The notes below the pieces were generated by a model. The model did not search any database, was not told the DNA's origin, and saw only the letters and a list, made by a program, of their open reading frames with translations. This document shows positions 7,075-15,475 of a stretch of 64,000 bases of DNA, one piece after another. The translations under genes were made by a program, and so were the position numbers. The stretch is from Actinospineispora spinosispora DSM 44797. GTDB taxonomy: Bacteria > Actinomycetota > Actinomycetes > Mycobacteriales > Pseudonocardiaceae. Within the stretch, counting starts at the first letter, position 1; each line of letters begins with the position of its first letter. Where the stretch lies: contig NZ_KE386839.1 of the NCBI RefSeq assembly GCF_000429025.1, forward strand, positions 151,768 to 215,767, given 5' to 3'.

Positions 7075-8127
7075 GTGACCGGTACTGAACCGGAGCAGTC
7101 AGGCCGCTCCGCCCCACAGTCCCGCATGGCCGTGCCCGACGCCGCGCTGCTCGCGCTGCTGGGGTCCCGAGACGAGAACCTGCGCACCGCTGAGGATCTG
7201 CTGTCCGCCGATGTGCACGTCAGGGGCAACGAACTGACCCTGACCGGCTCCTCCTCGGACGTGGCGTTCGCGGAGCGCGTGTTCGCCGAGCTGATCACCC
7301 TCGCCAGCCGGGGACAGCAGCTCGGGCCGGACACCGTCCGTCGCACCATCGCGATGCTGTCGGACGACGATGCGGGTAGCAGGCAGGGCGAATCGCCCGC
7401 CGAGGTGCTCAGCCTGGACATCCTGTCCCGGCGCGGGCGCACGATCCGGCCCAAGACGCTCAACCAGAAGCGCTACGTCGACGCCATCGACACCCACACG
7501 ATCGTCTTCGGCATGGGCCCCGCGGGCACCGGCAAGACGTACCTTGCGATGGCGAAGGCCGTGCAGGCGCTGCAGGGCAAGCAGGTCAACCGCATCATCC
7601 TGACCCGGCCGGCGGTCGAGGCCGGCGAGCGGCTGGGTTTCCTGCCCGGCACGCTGTACGAGAAGATCGACCCTTACCTGCGTCCGCTCTACGACGCGCT
7701 GCACGACATGATCGACCCGGAGTCGATCCCGAAGCTGATGTCGGCGGGCACCATCGAGGTCGCGCCGCTGGCCTACATGCGTGGGCGGACGCTCAACGAC
7801 GCGTTCATCATCCTCGACGAGGCGCAGAACACCACGCCCGAGCAGATGAAGATGTTCCTGACCCGGCTCGGGTTCGGGTCGCAGATCGTCGTCACCGGGG
7901 ACACGACACAGATCGACCTCCCCGGTGGGTCGCGGTCCGGCCTGCTCGTGGTGCGCGACATCCTCGACGGCGTCGACGATGTGCACTTCTCCCAGCTCAA
8001 CAGCACAGACGTGGTGCGCCATCGGCTGGTCTCGGACATCGTGGATGCTTACGCGCGATGGGACGCACACCAGCCGACCGACGGGCAGCTGGTGCCCAAC
8101 CGGGCGGACCGCCGCCGTCGCCGCTGA
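7075..8127 (+). CDS. phoH: PhoH-family ATPase (PhoH1)
   Basis: A cytoplasmic PhoH-type P-loop ATPase of about 350 residues, a family tied to RNA metabolism and often encoded next to the RNase YbeY as here. Walker A is GPAGTGKT and Walker B is FIILDEAQN, followed by the conserved TGDTTQIDLP motif. An N-terminal KH-like region has VHVRGNELTLTG. GTG 7075 is chosen because the family needs residues before MAVPDAALL. An in-frame GTG at 7027, close behind a TACGAT box, would suit a leaderless message and is the main alternative. The frame extends open to 6682 only through repeat DNA. Confidence 0.93.
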   Translation: MTGTEPEQSGRSAPQSRMAVPDAALLALLGSRDENLRTAEDLLSADVHVRGNELTLTGSSSDVAFAERVFAELITLASRGQQLGPDTVRRTIAMLSDDDAGSRQGESPAEVLSLDILSRRGRTIRPKTLNQKRYVDAIDTHTIVFGMGPAGTGKTYLAMAKAVQALQGKQVNRIILTRPAVEAGERLGFLPGTLYEKIDPYLRPLYDALHDMIDPESIPKLMSAGTIEVAPLAYMRGRTLNDAFIILDEAQNTTPEQMKMFLTRLGFGSQIVVTGDTTQIDLPGGSRSGLLVVRDILDGVDDVHFSQLNSTDVVRHRLVSDIVDAYARWDAHQPTDGQLVPNRADRRRRR

Positions 8128-8149
8128 TCCGCGAAGCGAAACAACCTTC

Positions 8150-8701
8150 ATGAGTATCGAAATCTGCAATGAGTCCGGCGTCACCGTCGACGAGCCGGCC
8201 ATCTCCTCGGTGGCCCGGTTCGCGCTGGACGCGATGCGGGTCAACCCGCTGGCCGAGCTGAGCGTCATGCTCGTCGAGACCGACGTGATGGCCGAGCTGC
8301 ACCAGCGCTGGATGGACCTGCCCGGTCCGACGGACGTCATGTCGTTCCCGATGGACGAGCTGGACGCCAGCAGGCGCCCCGACTCACTGGACGACCCTGA
8401 GTCGATCCTCGGTGACATCGTGCTGTGCCCGGACTTCGTCCGCGAGCAGGCAAAGACCGCCGGGCATGGTCTCGACGACGAGCTGCACCTGCTGACCGTG
8501 CACGGGGTGCTGCACCTGCTCGGCTACGACCACGCCGAACCCGACCAGGAGCGCGAGATGTTCGGGTTGCAGAACGAGCTGCTCGAACGCTGGCGCAAGG
8601 TGCGCGCCGACGAGGACGAGCGCGAGCGGCGGCACCGCGCGGACTCCCACGTGCTCGGGACGGCGGGCTTCGAAGAGCCCGGCGGAACCGTTCAGTCTTG
8701 A
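8150..8701 (+). CDS. ybeY: endoribonuclease / rRNA maturation factor YbeY
   Basis: A 183-residue metallo-endoribonuclease for 16S rRNA 3'-end maturation and ribosome quality control. The zinc motif HGVLHLLGYDH (His118, His122, His128) is intact, preceded by TDVMSFPMDE and GDIVLCPD. The C-terminus is longer and more charged than in E. coli YbeY. ATG 8150 follows the phoH stop by 22 bases. The phoH-ybeY-corC order is widely conserved. Confidence 0.95.
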   Translation: MSIEICNESGVTVDEPAISSVARFALDAMRVNPLAELSVMLVETDVMAELHQRWMDLPGPTDVMSFPMDELDASRRPDSLDDPESILGDIVLCPDFVREQAKTAGHGLDDELHLLTVHGVLHLLGYDHAEPDQEREMFGLQNELLERWRKVRADEDERERRHRADSHVLGTAGFEEPGGTVQS

Positions 8702-8703
8702 CG

Positions 8704-10041
8704 GTGACCGCCATGGTGGTGTGGCAGATCGTCCTCGCGGTCCTGCTGGTGCCGTTGGCAGGGCTGTTCGCCGCTGCCGACGCCTCACTCGGCACCGTGT
8801 CCAGGGCCCGGGTCGACGCGCTGGTCAGGTCCGGTCGCACCGGCGCCCGGCAGCTCGCGGCGGTCGTCGCGGACCGCCCGCGCTACGTCAACCTCCTGCT
8901 GTTGCTGCGCCTGGCCTGCGAGACGGTGGCCACCGTGCTGGCGACGATGGTCGCCATCCGGCTGATCCAGCCGGTGTGGCTGGGCGCCGTGGTCGCCGGT
9001 GTGGTCATGCTCGTGGTCAGCTACGTGCTGATCGGTGTCGGACCGCGCACGATCGGCCGTCAGCATCCGTACGGCATCGGTCTGCTGCTCGCCGCCCCGG
9101 TGCGGGCGCTCGCGGCGCTGCTCGGGCCGTTGACCAAGCTGCTGATCGTCGTCGGAAACGCGATCACCCCTGGCCCCGGTTTCCGCGAGGGTCCGTTCTC
9201 CTCCGAGGTGGAGCTGCGCGAGGCCGTCGACATGGCCGGCGCCAGGGGAGTGGTCGCCGAGGACGAGCGGCAGATGATCCACTCGGTGTTCGAGCTGGGC
9301 GACACGCCGACCAGGGACGTCATGGTGCCGCGCACCGACCTGATCTGGATCGAGCGGGAGCGGACCGTCCGCGACGGGCTCACCCTCGCCTTGCGCAGCG
9401 GCTACTCCCGGATCCCGGTGCTGGGTGACGGCGTCGACGATGTCATCGGCGTGGCCTACCTGAAGGATCTCGCCGCCGCGGACCCCGACGCCCCGGTCAC
9501 GGAGGTCATGCGGACCGCGCGGTTCGTCCCGGACTCCAAACCGGCCGACGACCTGCTCAAGGAGATGCAACGCAGCCGGTACCACATGGCGATCGTCGTG
9601 GACGAGTACGGCGGAACCGCCGGTGTGGTGACGATCGAGGACATCCTGGAGGAGATCGTCGGCGAGATCACCGACGAGTACGACACCGAGGAGATCCCGC
9701 CGGTCCAGACCGTGGACGAGCACACACTGCGGGTCGCGGCGCGGCTGCCGGTCGCCGACCTGGCCGAGCTGTTCGGTGCCGAGCTGGAGACGGAGCTCAC
9801 CGAGGCCGACGTGGACACCGTCGGTGGTCTGCTCGCCCAGCGCCTCGGCAGAGTGCCGCTGCCCGGCGCACGGGCCGAGGTGGCCGGTCTGAGCCTGCTG
9901 GCCGAAGGCGGCAAGGACGCTCGGGGCAGAATTCGGATCACGACGGTTCTGGTCTGTCCGGTCGGCGACCCGTCGACGGAGGATCAGGCCGAGGCCGCCG
10001 GTGATACCGCGCGGCGGGAGGGAAGCGATGTCTCAGGTTGA
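8704..10041 (+). CDS. CNNM/CorC-type transporter-associated membrane protein (hemolysin family)
   Basis: About 445 residues. The N-terminal 190 residues form a DUF21/CNNM membrane domain with several hydrophobic helices. Two CBS domains (near DVMVPRTDLIWIE and VTEVMRTARFVPDS) and the CorC_HlyC domain (GRVPLPGARAEVAGL) follow. CNNM/CorC proteins export Mg2+ or respond to nucleotides; the substrate here is inferred. Start candidates are TTG 8698 (overlapping the ybeY stop), GTG 8704 and ATG 8713, all in frame and all with weak ribosome sites. It overlaps the next gene by 14 bases. Confidence 0.9.
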   Translation: MTAMVVWQIVLAVLLVPLAGLFAAADASLGTVSRARVDALVRSGRTGARQLAAVVADRPRYVNLLLLLRLACETVATVLATMVAIRLIQPVWLGAVVAGVVMLVVSYVLIGVGPRTIGRQHPYGIGLLLAAPVRALAALLGPLTKLLIVVGNAITPGPGFREGPFSSEVELREAVDMAGARGVVAEDERQMIHSVFELGDTPTRDVMVPRTDLIWIERERTVRDGLTLALRSGYSRIPVLGDGVDDVIGVAYLKDLAAADPDAPVTEVMRTARFVPDSKPADDLLKEMQRSRYHMAIVVDEYGGTAGVVTIEDILEEIVGEITDEYDTEEIPPVQTVDEHTLRVAARLPVADLAELFGAELETELTEADVDTVGGLLAQRLGRVPLPGARAEVAGLSLLAEGGKDARGRIRITTVLVCPVGDPSTEDQAEAAGDTARREGSDVSG

Positions 10042-10384
10042 GGTCGGCGCACTGGACCCCGAGGACGCGAAGATCGTGGTGCTCGCCCGGTCCACCCGCG
10101 CCCGTACCGGTGCCGAGGAGGGCGCCGCGGTGCGCGACACCGACGGACGGACCTACGCGGCGGCGACCGTCGCGCTGCCGTCGCTGAAGCTGACCGCATT
10201 GCAGGCAGCCGTGGCCGCCGCGGTGTCCAGCGGCGCGCCCGGGCTGGAAGCGGCGGCCGTGGTCAGCACGGACGCGAGCGAGACGGACAGCGAGTCGGTC
10301 GCGGCGGTGCGTGATCTCAGCCCGGAAGCCCCGGTGCTGCTGGCGGACGCGGCAGGCGAGGTACGCACGGTCCTCACGCCGTGA
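10028..10384 (+). CDS. degenerate cytidine-deaminase-fold protein
   Basis: 118 residues in the place where actinobacteria carry a cytidine-deaminase-like gene between corC and era. The sequence GRTYAAATVALPSLKLTALQAAV aligns in pattern with the deaminase helix. The catalytic Cys-Ala-Glu is replaced by T-A-L, and the later PCxxC zinc motif is absent. There is no Cys at all, so it cannot be a normal zinc deaminase. A structural or regulatory role is possible. ATG 10028 has a GGAGGGAAG box. It overlaps the LhgO gene by 4 bases. Confidence 0.7.
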   Translation: MSQVEVGALDPEDAKIVVLARSTRARTGAEEGAAVRDTDGRTYAAATVALPSLKLTALQAAVAAAVSSGAPGLEAAAVVSTDASETDSESVAAVRDLSPEAPVLLADAAGEVRTVLTP

Positions 10385-11607
10385 GCACACCGCGCTACGA
10401 CGTCGTGGTCGTCGGCGCCGGCATCGTCGGCCTGGCGACCGCCCGTGAGCTGCGCCGATCCGGGCGTTCGGTCGCTGTGGTCGAGGCGGAGGAGGACGTG
10501 GCCGCGCACCAGACCGGCCACAACTCGAACGTCATCCACTCCGGGCTCTACTACCGGCCTGGCACGCACAAGGCACGCCTCGCGGTCGCCGGCCGCGACG
10601 AGACGGTCGCCTTCTGCCGGGCGCACGACCTACCGCACCGGGTCGGCGGGAAGCTCGTCGTGGCGACCGAACCGGAGGAGCTGCCCCGGCTGGCCGAGCT
10701 GGCGCGGCGCGGCGTCGCCAACGGGGTGGAGTGCCACGAGCTGGACGGCGCCGGGGCCCGCCGCCACGAACCGTCGGTCCGGGCGCTGGCCGCCCTGCAC
10801 GTGCCGGGGACCGGGGTGTGCGACTTCCGGCTGATCGCGGAGAAACTGGCCGAGCTGCTCGTCGAGCAGGGCGGTCTGCTGCTGCTCGGTCGCAGGGTGA
10901 CCCGGCTGGTCCGCCGCCGCTCCGACGTCGTGGTGCGCACCGACGCAGGCGACCTGCTCGCCGGCAAGGTGGTGGCCTGCGCGGGCCTGCACGGTGACGA
11001 GCTGGCCCGGCGGCGCGGCGCCGACCTGGGTGTGCGGTTGCTGCCGTTCCGAGGTGAGTACGCCGGGCTGCGCGACTCGGCGGCGAACCTGGTCCGCGAG
11101 CTGATCTACCCGGTGCCCGACCCCGGGCTGCCGTTCCTCGGCGTGCACGCGACCCGGGGCGTCGACGACCACGTCCACGTCGGTCCGAACGCGGTGCTCG
11201 CGCTCGCCAGGGAAGGCTACGACTGGCACACCGTGGTACCCCGCGAGCTGGCCGAGGCACTGCTCTATCCGGGCCTGCACCGGCTGGCCGTCAAGTACTG
11301 GCGCTATGGTCTCGACGAGGTACGCGGCTCGCTGTCGCAGCAGGTGATGGCGGCCAGGATCCGGCGCATGCTGCCCGATGTGCGTGCCGAGGACCTCACG
11401 CCGGCCGGCGCCGGGGTGCGCGCACAGGCGGTCCGCCCCGACGGCTCGCTCGTCGATGACTTTTTGTTCGTTGAGGAAGGACCGATCTTGCACGTGTTGA
11501 ACGCGCCATCGCCCGCCGCGACCGCGGCCCTGCCGATCGGCAGGGACATCGTGGCCCGGCTGACCGGTGAGCGCCCGGCGCCGATTCCCGAAGCGGCGAG
11601 CCAGTGA
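10381..11607 (+). CDS. lhgO: L-2-hydroxyglutarate oxidase
   Basis: A 408-residue FAD enzyme of the DAO family that oxidises L-2-hydroxyglutarate to 2-oxoglutarate, passing electrons to the membrane quinone pool. The N-terminal Rossmann motif is VVVGAGIVGLATA. The family hallmark HQTGHNSNVIHSGLYY follows near residues 43-58. Later blocks, LPFRGEYAGL and YPVPDPGLPFLGVH, also fit LhgO. GTG 10381 overlaps the previous stop. Its insertion between the deaminase-like gene and era suggests operon membership but no functional link is obvious. Confidence 0.92.
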   Translation: MSTPRYDVVVVGAGIVGLATARELRRSGRSVAVVEAEEDVAAHQTGHNSNVIHSGLYYRPGTHKARLAVAGRDETVAFCRAHDLPHRVGGKLVVATEPEELPRLAELARRGVANGVECHELDGAGARRHEPSVRALAALHVPGTGVCDFRLIAEKLAELLVEQGGLLLLGRRVTRLVRRRSDVVVRTDAGDLLAGKVVACAGLHGDELARRRGADLGVRLLPFRGEYAGLRDSAANLVRELIYPVPDPGLPFLGVHATRGVDDHVHVGPNAVLALAREGYDWHTVVPRELAEALLYPGLHRLAVKYWRYGLDEVRGSLSQQVMAARIRRMLPDVRAEDLTPAGAGVRAQAVRPDGSLVDDFLFVEEGPILHVLNAPSPAATAALPIGRDIVARLTGERPAPIPEAASQ

Positions 11608-12512
11608 CCCAGTCACCGCCCGAGCACCGCTCCGGATTCGCCTGCTTCGTCGGCAGACCCAATGCGGGCAAGTCGACCCTCACCAACGCGCTGATCGGCA
11701 GCAAGGTGGCGATCACCTCCAGCCGGCCGCAGACCACACGGCACGCCATCCGGGGCATCCTGAGCCGCCCGGACGCCCAGCTGGTGGTCGTGGACACCCC
11801 CGGGCTGCACAAGCCGCGCACGCTGCTGGGCAGCAGGCTCAACGACGTGGTCAGGGAGACCTGGGCGGAGGTCGACGTGATCGGCTTCTGCGTGCCGGCG
11901 GATGCGCCGGTCGGCCGGGGCGACGAGTTCATCATCGCCGAGCTGCGGTCCGTGGCCAAACGCACGCCGGTCATCGGTGTGGTGACGAAGACCGACCTGG
12001 CCGCGCCCCAGGTCGTCGCGGAGCGGCTGGCCCAGATGTCCGGACTGATGGACTTCGCCGACATCGTGCCGTGTTCCGCTGTGGACGGATTCCAGGTCGA
12101 CACGGTGGCGCAGCTGCTGGTCAACCGGCTGCCGGAGGGCCCCCAGCTGTACCCGGACGGTGAGCTGACCGATGAACCGGAGGCCACGCTGGTCGCCGAG
12201 CTGATCCGGGAGGCCGCGCTGGAAGGTGTGCGCGACGAGCTGCCGCACTCACTGGCGGTGCTGGTCGAGGAGATGATCCCGCACGAGGGCCGCAAGGACA
12301 TGCTGGACGTCCACGCGTTGCTCTACGTCGAGCGGCCGAGCCAGAAGGGCATCATCATCGGCAAGGGAGGCGCGCGCCTCAAGGAGGTCGGCAGCGCGGC
12401 CCGCCGCCAGATCGAGGCGCTACTGGGCACCAAGATCTACCTCGAACTGCACGTCAAGGTGGCCAAGGACTGGCAGCGCGACCCCAAGCAGCTGCGCAAG
12501 CTCGGTTTCTGA
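11604..12512 (+). CDS. era: GTPase Era
   Basis: A 302-residue ribosome-assembly GTPase binding the 3' end of 16S rRNA. G1 is GRPNAGKST (residues 17-25), G3 is DTPG, and G4 reads TKTD in place of the usual NKxD, as in other actinobacterial Era proteins. The C-terminal KH domain has IIIGKGGARLKEVGSAAR. GTG 11604 overlaps lhgO by 4 bases. It ends six bases before the convergent DUF4190 gene. Confidence 0.96.
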   Translation: MTQSPPEHRSGFACFVGRPNAGKSTLTNALIGSKVAITSSRPQTTRHAIRGILSRPDAQLVVVDTPGLHKPRTLLGSRLNDVVRETWAEVDVIGFCVPADAPVGRGDEFIIAELRSVAKRTPVIGVVTKTDLAAPQVVAERLAQMSGLMDFADIVPCSAVDGFQVDTVAQLLVNRLPEGPQLYPDGELTDEPEATLVAELIREAALEGVRDELPHSLAVLVEEMIPHEGRKDMLDVHALLYVERPSQKGIIIGKGGARLKEVGSAARRQIEALLGTKIYLELHVKVAKDWQRDPKQLRKLGF

Positions 12513-12518
12513 GTCGCG

Positions 12519-12995
12519 TCAGTGGACCGTCGACGTCCCGGCGAAGGCGATCAGGACGAAGATCAGCGCGAAGTAGGCGACGACGAGCAGCGTGAAGAAC
12601 GAGCTGATGATGATGCCGGCCAGCGCCAGCCCGTCGCCCTCCTCGTGACGTTCCCTGATCTGTCTCTTGGCGATGATGCCGAAGATGATGCCCAGCGGCG
12701 AGAAGACGAACGCGAAGACGAGCGACAGGATCGCCATCATGTTGGTCGGCCGGACCGGGGCGAACGGCATGCCGTAGCCCTGCTGCGTTCCGTAGCCCGG
12801 GGGCGGGCCGTAGGGAGGGGGACCGAAGCCCGCCGGTGGTGGCCCGTAGGACGGTGGCGGAGCGTAGCCAGGGGCCGGCGGTCCCCAGACCGGCGGCTGG
12901 CCGTAGGCCGGGGGTGGCCCGTAGCCGGGCGGAACCGGAGCGGCACCGGGCTGGGTGCCGTCGTCCGACGAGCCGGGCTGCGCTTCCTGGGTCAT
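12519..12995 (-). CDS. Pro-rich DUF4190 membrane protein
   Basis: 158 residues. The N-terminal half is a Pro/Gly/Tyr-rich cytoplasmic tail with many PPxYG repeats. Two hydrophobic segments follow (NMMAILSLVFAFVFSPLGII and IIISSFFTLLVVAYFALIFV) with a basic AKRQIRER link between them, the DUF4190 pattern. Function unknown; such proteins are common in actinobacterial membranes. ATG 12995 has a GGGGGAA box. A paralogue follows upstream on the same strand at 13030-13446. Confidence 0.8.
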   Translation of the reverse strand: MTQEAQPGSSDDGTQPGAAPVPPGYGPPPAYGQPPVWGPPAPGYAPPPSYGPPPAGFGPPPYGPPPGYGTQQGYGMPFAPVRPTNMMAILSLVFAFVFSPLGIIFGIIAKRQIRERHEEGDGLALAGIIISSFFTLLVVAYFALIFVLIAFAGTSTVH

Positions 12996-13029
12996 GTCTG
13001 TTCCCCCATCGGTTCGTCGGTGGCCGTGG

Positions 13030-13446
13030 TCAGGACGCGGCCGAGATCGCCGCGATGATGCTCACGATGTAGATCACGTACCCGATGAGGACCAGCGCGG
13101 TCAAGACACCACCCACGATGATCCCGGCGAGCGCTGTGCCCGCGCCCGGTTCGTCGTGGTCCCGGATCTGTTTCCTGGCGATGATGCCGAGCACGACACC
13201 GGCCGGTGGGACGAAGAACGCGAACACCACTGCCAGCAGCGCGAACGTGTTGGTCCGTTCCACCGGGCCGTCGGGGTACGCGGGTCCCTGGCCGTATGGA
13301 CCGATCTCCGGCTGGTACGGGGGTGTCGCGGCGGGTTGCCGATATGGAGTGGCAGGCGCGGCGAACGGCCGGTAGCCGCCGGTGCCGGCGACGTTCGTGG
13401 GGTAGGGGTTCGGGGCGTACCGGCCCCGGTTCTGGTCGATGCTCAT
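13030..13446 (-). CDS. DUF4190 membrane protein (paralogue of 12519-12995)
   Basis: 138 residues from ATG 13446, which has an AAGGA box; a GTG 15 bases upstream is an in-frame alternative. A Pro/Tyr-rich N-terminal tail precedes two membrane segments (TFALLAVVFAFFVPPAGVVL and IIVGGVLTALVLIGYVIYIV). The link between them, IARKQIRDHDEPGAGTA, closely matches its neighbour, so the pair probably arose by tandem duplication. A third, more distant DUF4190 protein is at 47050-47703. Function unknown. Confidence 0.8.
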   Translation of the reverse strand: MSIDQNRGRYAPNPYPTNVAGTGGYRPFAAPATPYRQPAATPPYQPEIGPYGQGPAYPDGPVERTNTFALLAVVFAFFVPPAGVVLGIIARKQIRDHDEPGAGTALAGIIVGGVLTALVLIGYVIYIVSIIAAISAAS

Positions 13447-13580
13447 CGGGCGGTCCTTCACGGCTGTGGTGACTGTGGTGGACAGGACGCTAGCCGCGGT
13501 GATCGGTTCGTCGTGGGCGATTGGTGAAATCCGGTGCCCGGCTACCGGCCGTACGACGGTGAGGATGCAACGATGGGACC

Positions 13581-14309
13581 GTGACTCTGTGGCGTGACAC
13601 CGGTGTGGTGCTGCGGGTGCAGAAGCTGGGCGAGGCCGATCGAATCGCCACGCTGCTGACCCGTCGGCACGGCAAGGTGCGCGCGGTCGCCAAGGGTGTC
13701 CGCAGGACCCGTTCGCGCTGGGGTGCCCGGCTGGAGCCGTTCAACCACGTCGACGTGCAGTGCTACACCGGCCGCAGCCTCGACGTGGTGACCCAGGCGC
13801 AGACCGTGGACGCGTTCGGTGCCGGCCTGGTCGGCGACTACACCCGCTACACCACCGGCTGCGCCGTGCTGGAGACCACCGACCGGCTCGCCGCCGAGGA
13901 AGGCGAGCCGACGCTGCGGCTGTACCTGCTGGTGGTGGGCGCTCTGCGCGCGCTGGCCGGTCGGGAACGGGACGCTCACCTGGTGCTCGACGCGTTCCTG
14001 CTGCGTGCGATGGGTTACGCGGGCTGGGCGCCCGCGATCAGCGAGTGCGCCCGCTGTGCCGAGCCCGGGCCGCACCGCGCGTTCAACGTCGCCGCCGGGG
14101 GAGCGGTGTGCGGTCGCTGTCGGCCCGCCGGTTCGGTGACCCCGAGCCCGGAGACGTTCGCGCTGCTCGACGCCCTGCTGCACGGCGACTGGCCGATCGC
14201 CGACGCCGCATCGCCACCGGCCCGGCGCGACACGAGCGGCCTGGTGGCGGCCCACCTGCAATGGCACCTGGAACGCCAGCTGCGCTCCCTCCCCTTGGTG
14301 GAGCGCTAG
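13581..14309 (+). CDS. recO: DNA repair protein RecO
   Basis: 242 residues. The N-terminal OB fold begins LWRDTGVVLRVQKLGEADRI with KVRAVAKGVRRTRSRWG, the typical RecO start. The C-terminal zinc site is CARC then CGRC (residues about 154-182). RecO loads RecA onto SSB-coated DNA with RecR. GTG 13581 gives the family length. In many actinobacteria recO is followed directly by uppS; here a catabolic gene and its regulator separate them. It ends just before a long palindrome. Confidence 0.95.
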   Translation: MTLWRDTGVVLRVQKLGEADRIATLLTRRHGKVRAVAKGVRRTRSRWGARLEPFNHVDVQCYTGRSLDVVTQAQTVDAFGAGLVGDYTRYTTGCAVLETTDRLAAEEGEPTLRLYLLVVGALRALAGRERDAHLVLDAFLLRAMGYAGWAPAISECARCAEPGPHRAFNVAAGGAVCGRCRPAGSVTPSPETFALLDALLHGDWPIADAASPPARRDTSGLVAAHLQWHLERQLRSLPLVER

Positions 14310-14313
14310 CCCG

Positions 14314-14377
14314 ATGATCACCACGGTCTGGTGGCTGATTCTCGGCGACACAACAGCCACCAGACCGTGGTGATCAT
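14314..14377. terminator. 24-bp perfect palindrome after recO (family shared with 40.59 kb)
   Basis: Bases 14314-14337 and 14354-14377 are exact reverse complements with a 16-base loop. No T-tract follows on either side. A diverged relative with the same core (atgatcaccacgg, tggctgat, cagccacca) is at 40587-40652. It lies at the end of recO and 170 bases from the end of the convergent isocitrate-lyase-family gene, so a bidirectional terminator is likely. The bases 14378-14546 show no gene. Confidence 0.75.
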
Positions 14378-14546
14378 GGACCGGGCGCTGTCGGTGCAGC
14401 CCGCGCACTGAACCGGCGGTCCGCTCGACAACCGGCGGGCCACCGGAGTCGCGCCGGTCCAGGCCGTAGTGGACCGGGCTGTCGCGTGTGCCCAGGAGCC
14501 CGACTCGGTGTGCCGAGGTGACCGACTCGCGGAAGTGGGGTGGGGG

Positions 14547-15419
14547 TCAGTGGGCGTAGCGGGTGTTGAGGTCGTCGTAGAAGGACTTGTCCACCAGGTG
14601 CTGGCGGGTCGTGAAACTTGCCAGGCGGTCGTTGACCTGCGCCAGCGTTCCGTGTTCGTGTAGTGCGCCGAGTACCTCCTGGGTGCCGAGGACCGCCGCC
14701 TGGAGGGCCGCGTTGGCGTAGAGGACGATCGCGTAGCCCAGCGCGTTGAGCTCCGCGCGGGGCAGCATGGGTGTCTTGCCACCGGCCACGATGTTGGCCA
14801 GCTTCGGTGTCCCCGGCACTGCCGCGCCCGCCGCCGCCAGCTCGTCACGGTCGAGGAGCCCCTCGATGAACAGCACGTCGGCGCCGGCGGCGGCGTAGGC
14901 CTCGGCGCGCTCCAGCGCCACCTCGAGACCGTGCGCCGCCCTGGCGTCGGTACGCGCGACGATGACCGTCCGCTCGTCGCGTCGGGCGTCCACCGCCGCC
15001 CTCACCTTGCTCACCATCTCGGCCTGCTCGACGACCTGCTGACCGTCGAAGTGCCCGCACCGCTTCGGCTGTACCTGGTCCTCCAGCTGGATACCGGCGG
15101 CGCCCGCCCGCTCCAGCACCCGGACCGCGTGGTGGACGTTCACCGCGTTGCCGTACCCGGTGTCCGCGTCGACCACCAGCGGGACGTCCACCACCTCGGC
15201 GATGGTCGACACGTGCGCCGCCATGTCCGGCAGTGACACGAAACCCAGGTCGGGCAGCCCCAGCCAGGTGTTGGTGACGCCGGCACCGGTGACGTACGCG
15301 GCGTCGAAGCCGAGGTCGGCGACGATGCGCGCGGTCAGCGCGTTGGCCACGCCGGGCAGCAGGAGCCCTCCGTCGCGGCCGATGAGTTCGCGCAGCCGGG
15401 CACCGGGTGTGGTGGTCAC
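14547..15419 (-). CDS. isocitrate lyase / PEP mutase-family C-C lyase
   Basis: A 290-residue enzyme of the ICL/PEPM superfamily with a TIM-barrel fold. The metal site DADTGYGN and the catalytic loop signature KRCGH mark a lyase (2-methylisocitrate lyase, oxaloacetate decarboxylase or similar) rather than PEP mutase. VARTDA and LFIEG are also conserved in the family. The exact substrate cannot be assigned. It is divergent from a GntR regulator over a clear palindromic operator, so it is probably controlled by that regulator. Confidence 0.85.
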   Translation of the reverse strand: MTTTPGARLRELIGRDGGLLLPGVANALTARIVADLGFDAAYVTGAGVTNTWLGLPDLGFVSLPDMAAHVSTIAEVVDVPLVVDADTGYGNAVNVHHAVRVLERAGAAGIQLEDQVQPKRCGHFDGQQVVEQAEMVSKVRAAVDARRDERTVIVARTDARAAHGLEVALERAEAYAAAGADVLFIEGLLDRDELAAAGAAVPGTPKLANIVAGGKTPMLPRAELNALGYAIVLYANAALQAAVLGTQEVLGALHEHGTLAQVNDRLASFTTRQHLVDKSFYDDLNTRYAH

Positions 15420-15430
15420 TGGAAGTCCAA

Positions 15431-15453
15431 TCGGTATACAGTTTGGATACCGA
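15431..15453. promoter_or_regulatory. candidate GntR operator between the lyase and its regulator
   Basis: tcggtatac and ggataccga flank a 5-base centre (agttt); 8 of 9 positions are symmetric. The TATAC-like half-sites resemble operators of the FadR/GntR family. The site lies 12 bases upstream of the lyase start and 22 bases upstream of the regulator start, which fits control of both genes. Confidence 0.65.
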
Positions 15454-15475
15454 AAGCGTAGGAGGACGAGCCCGC

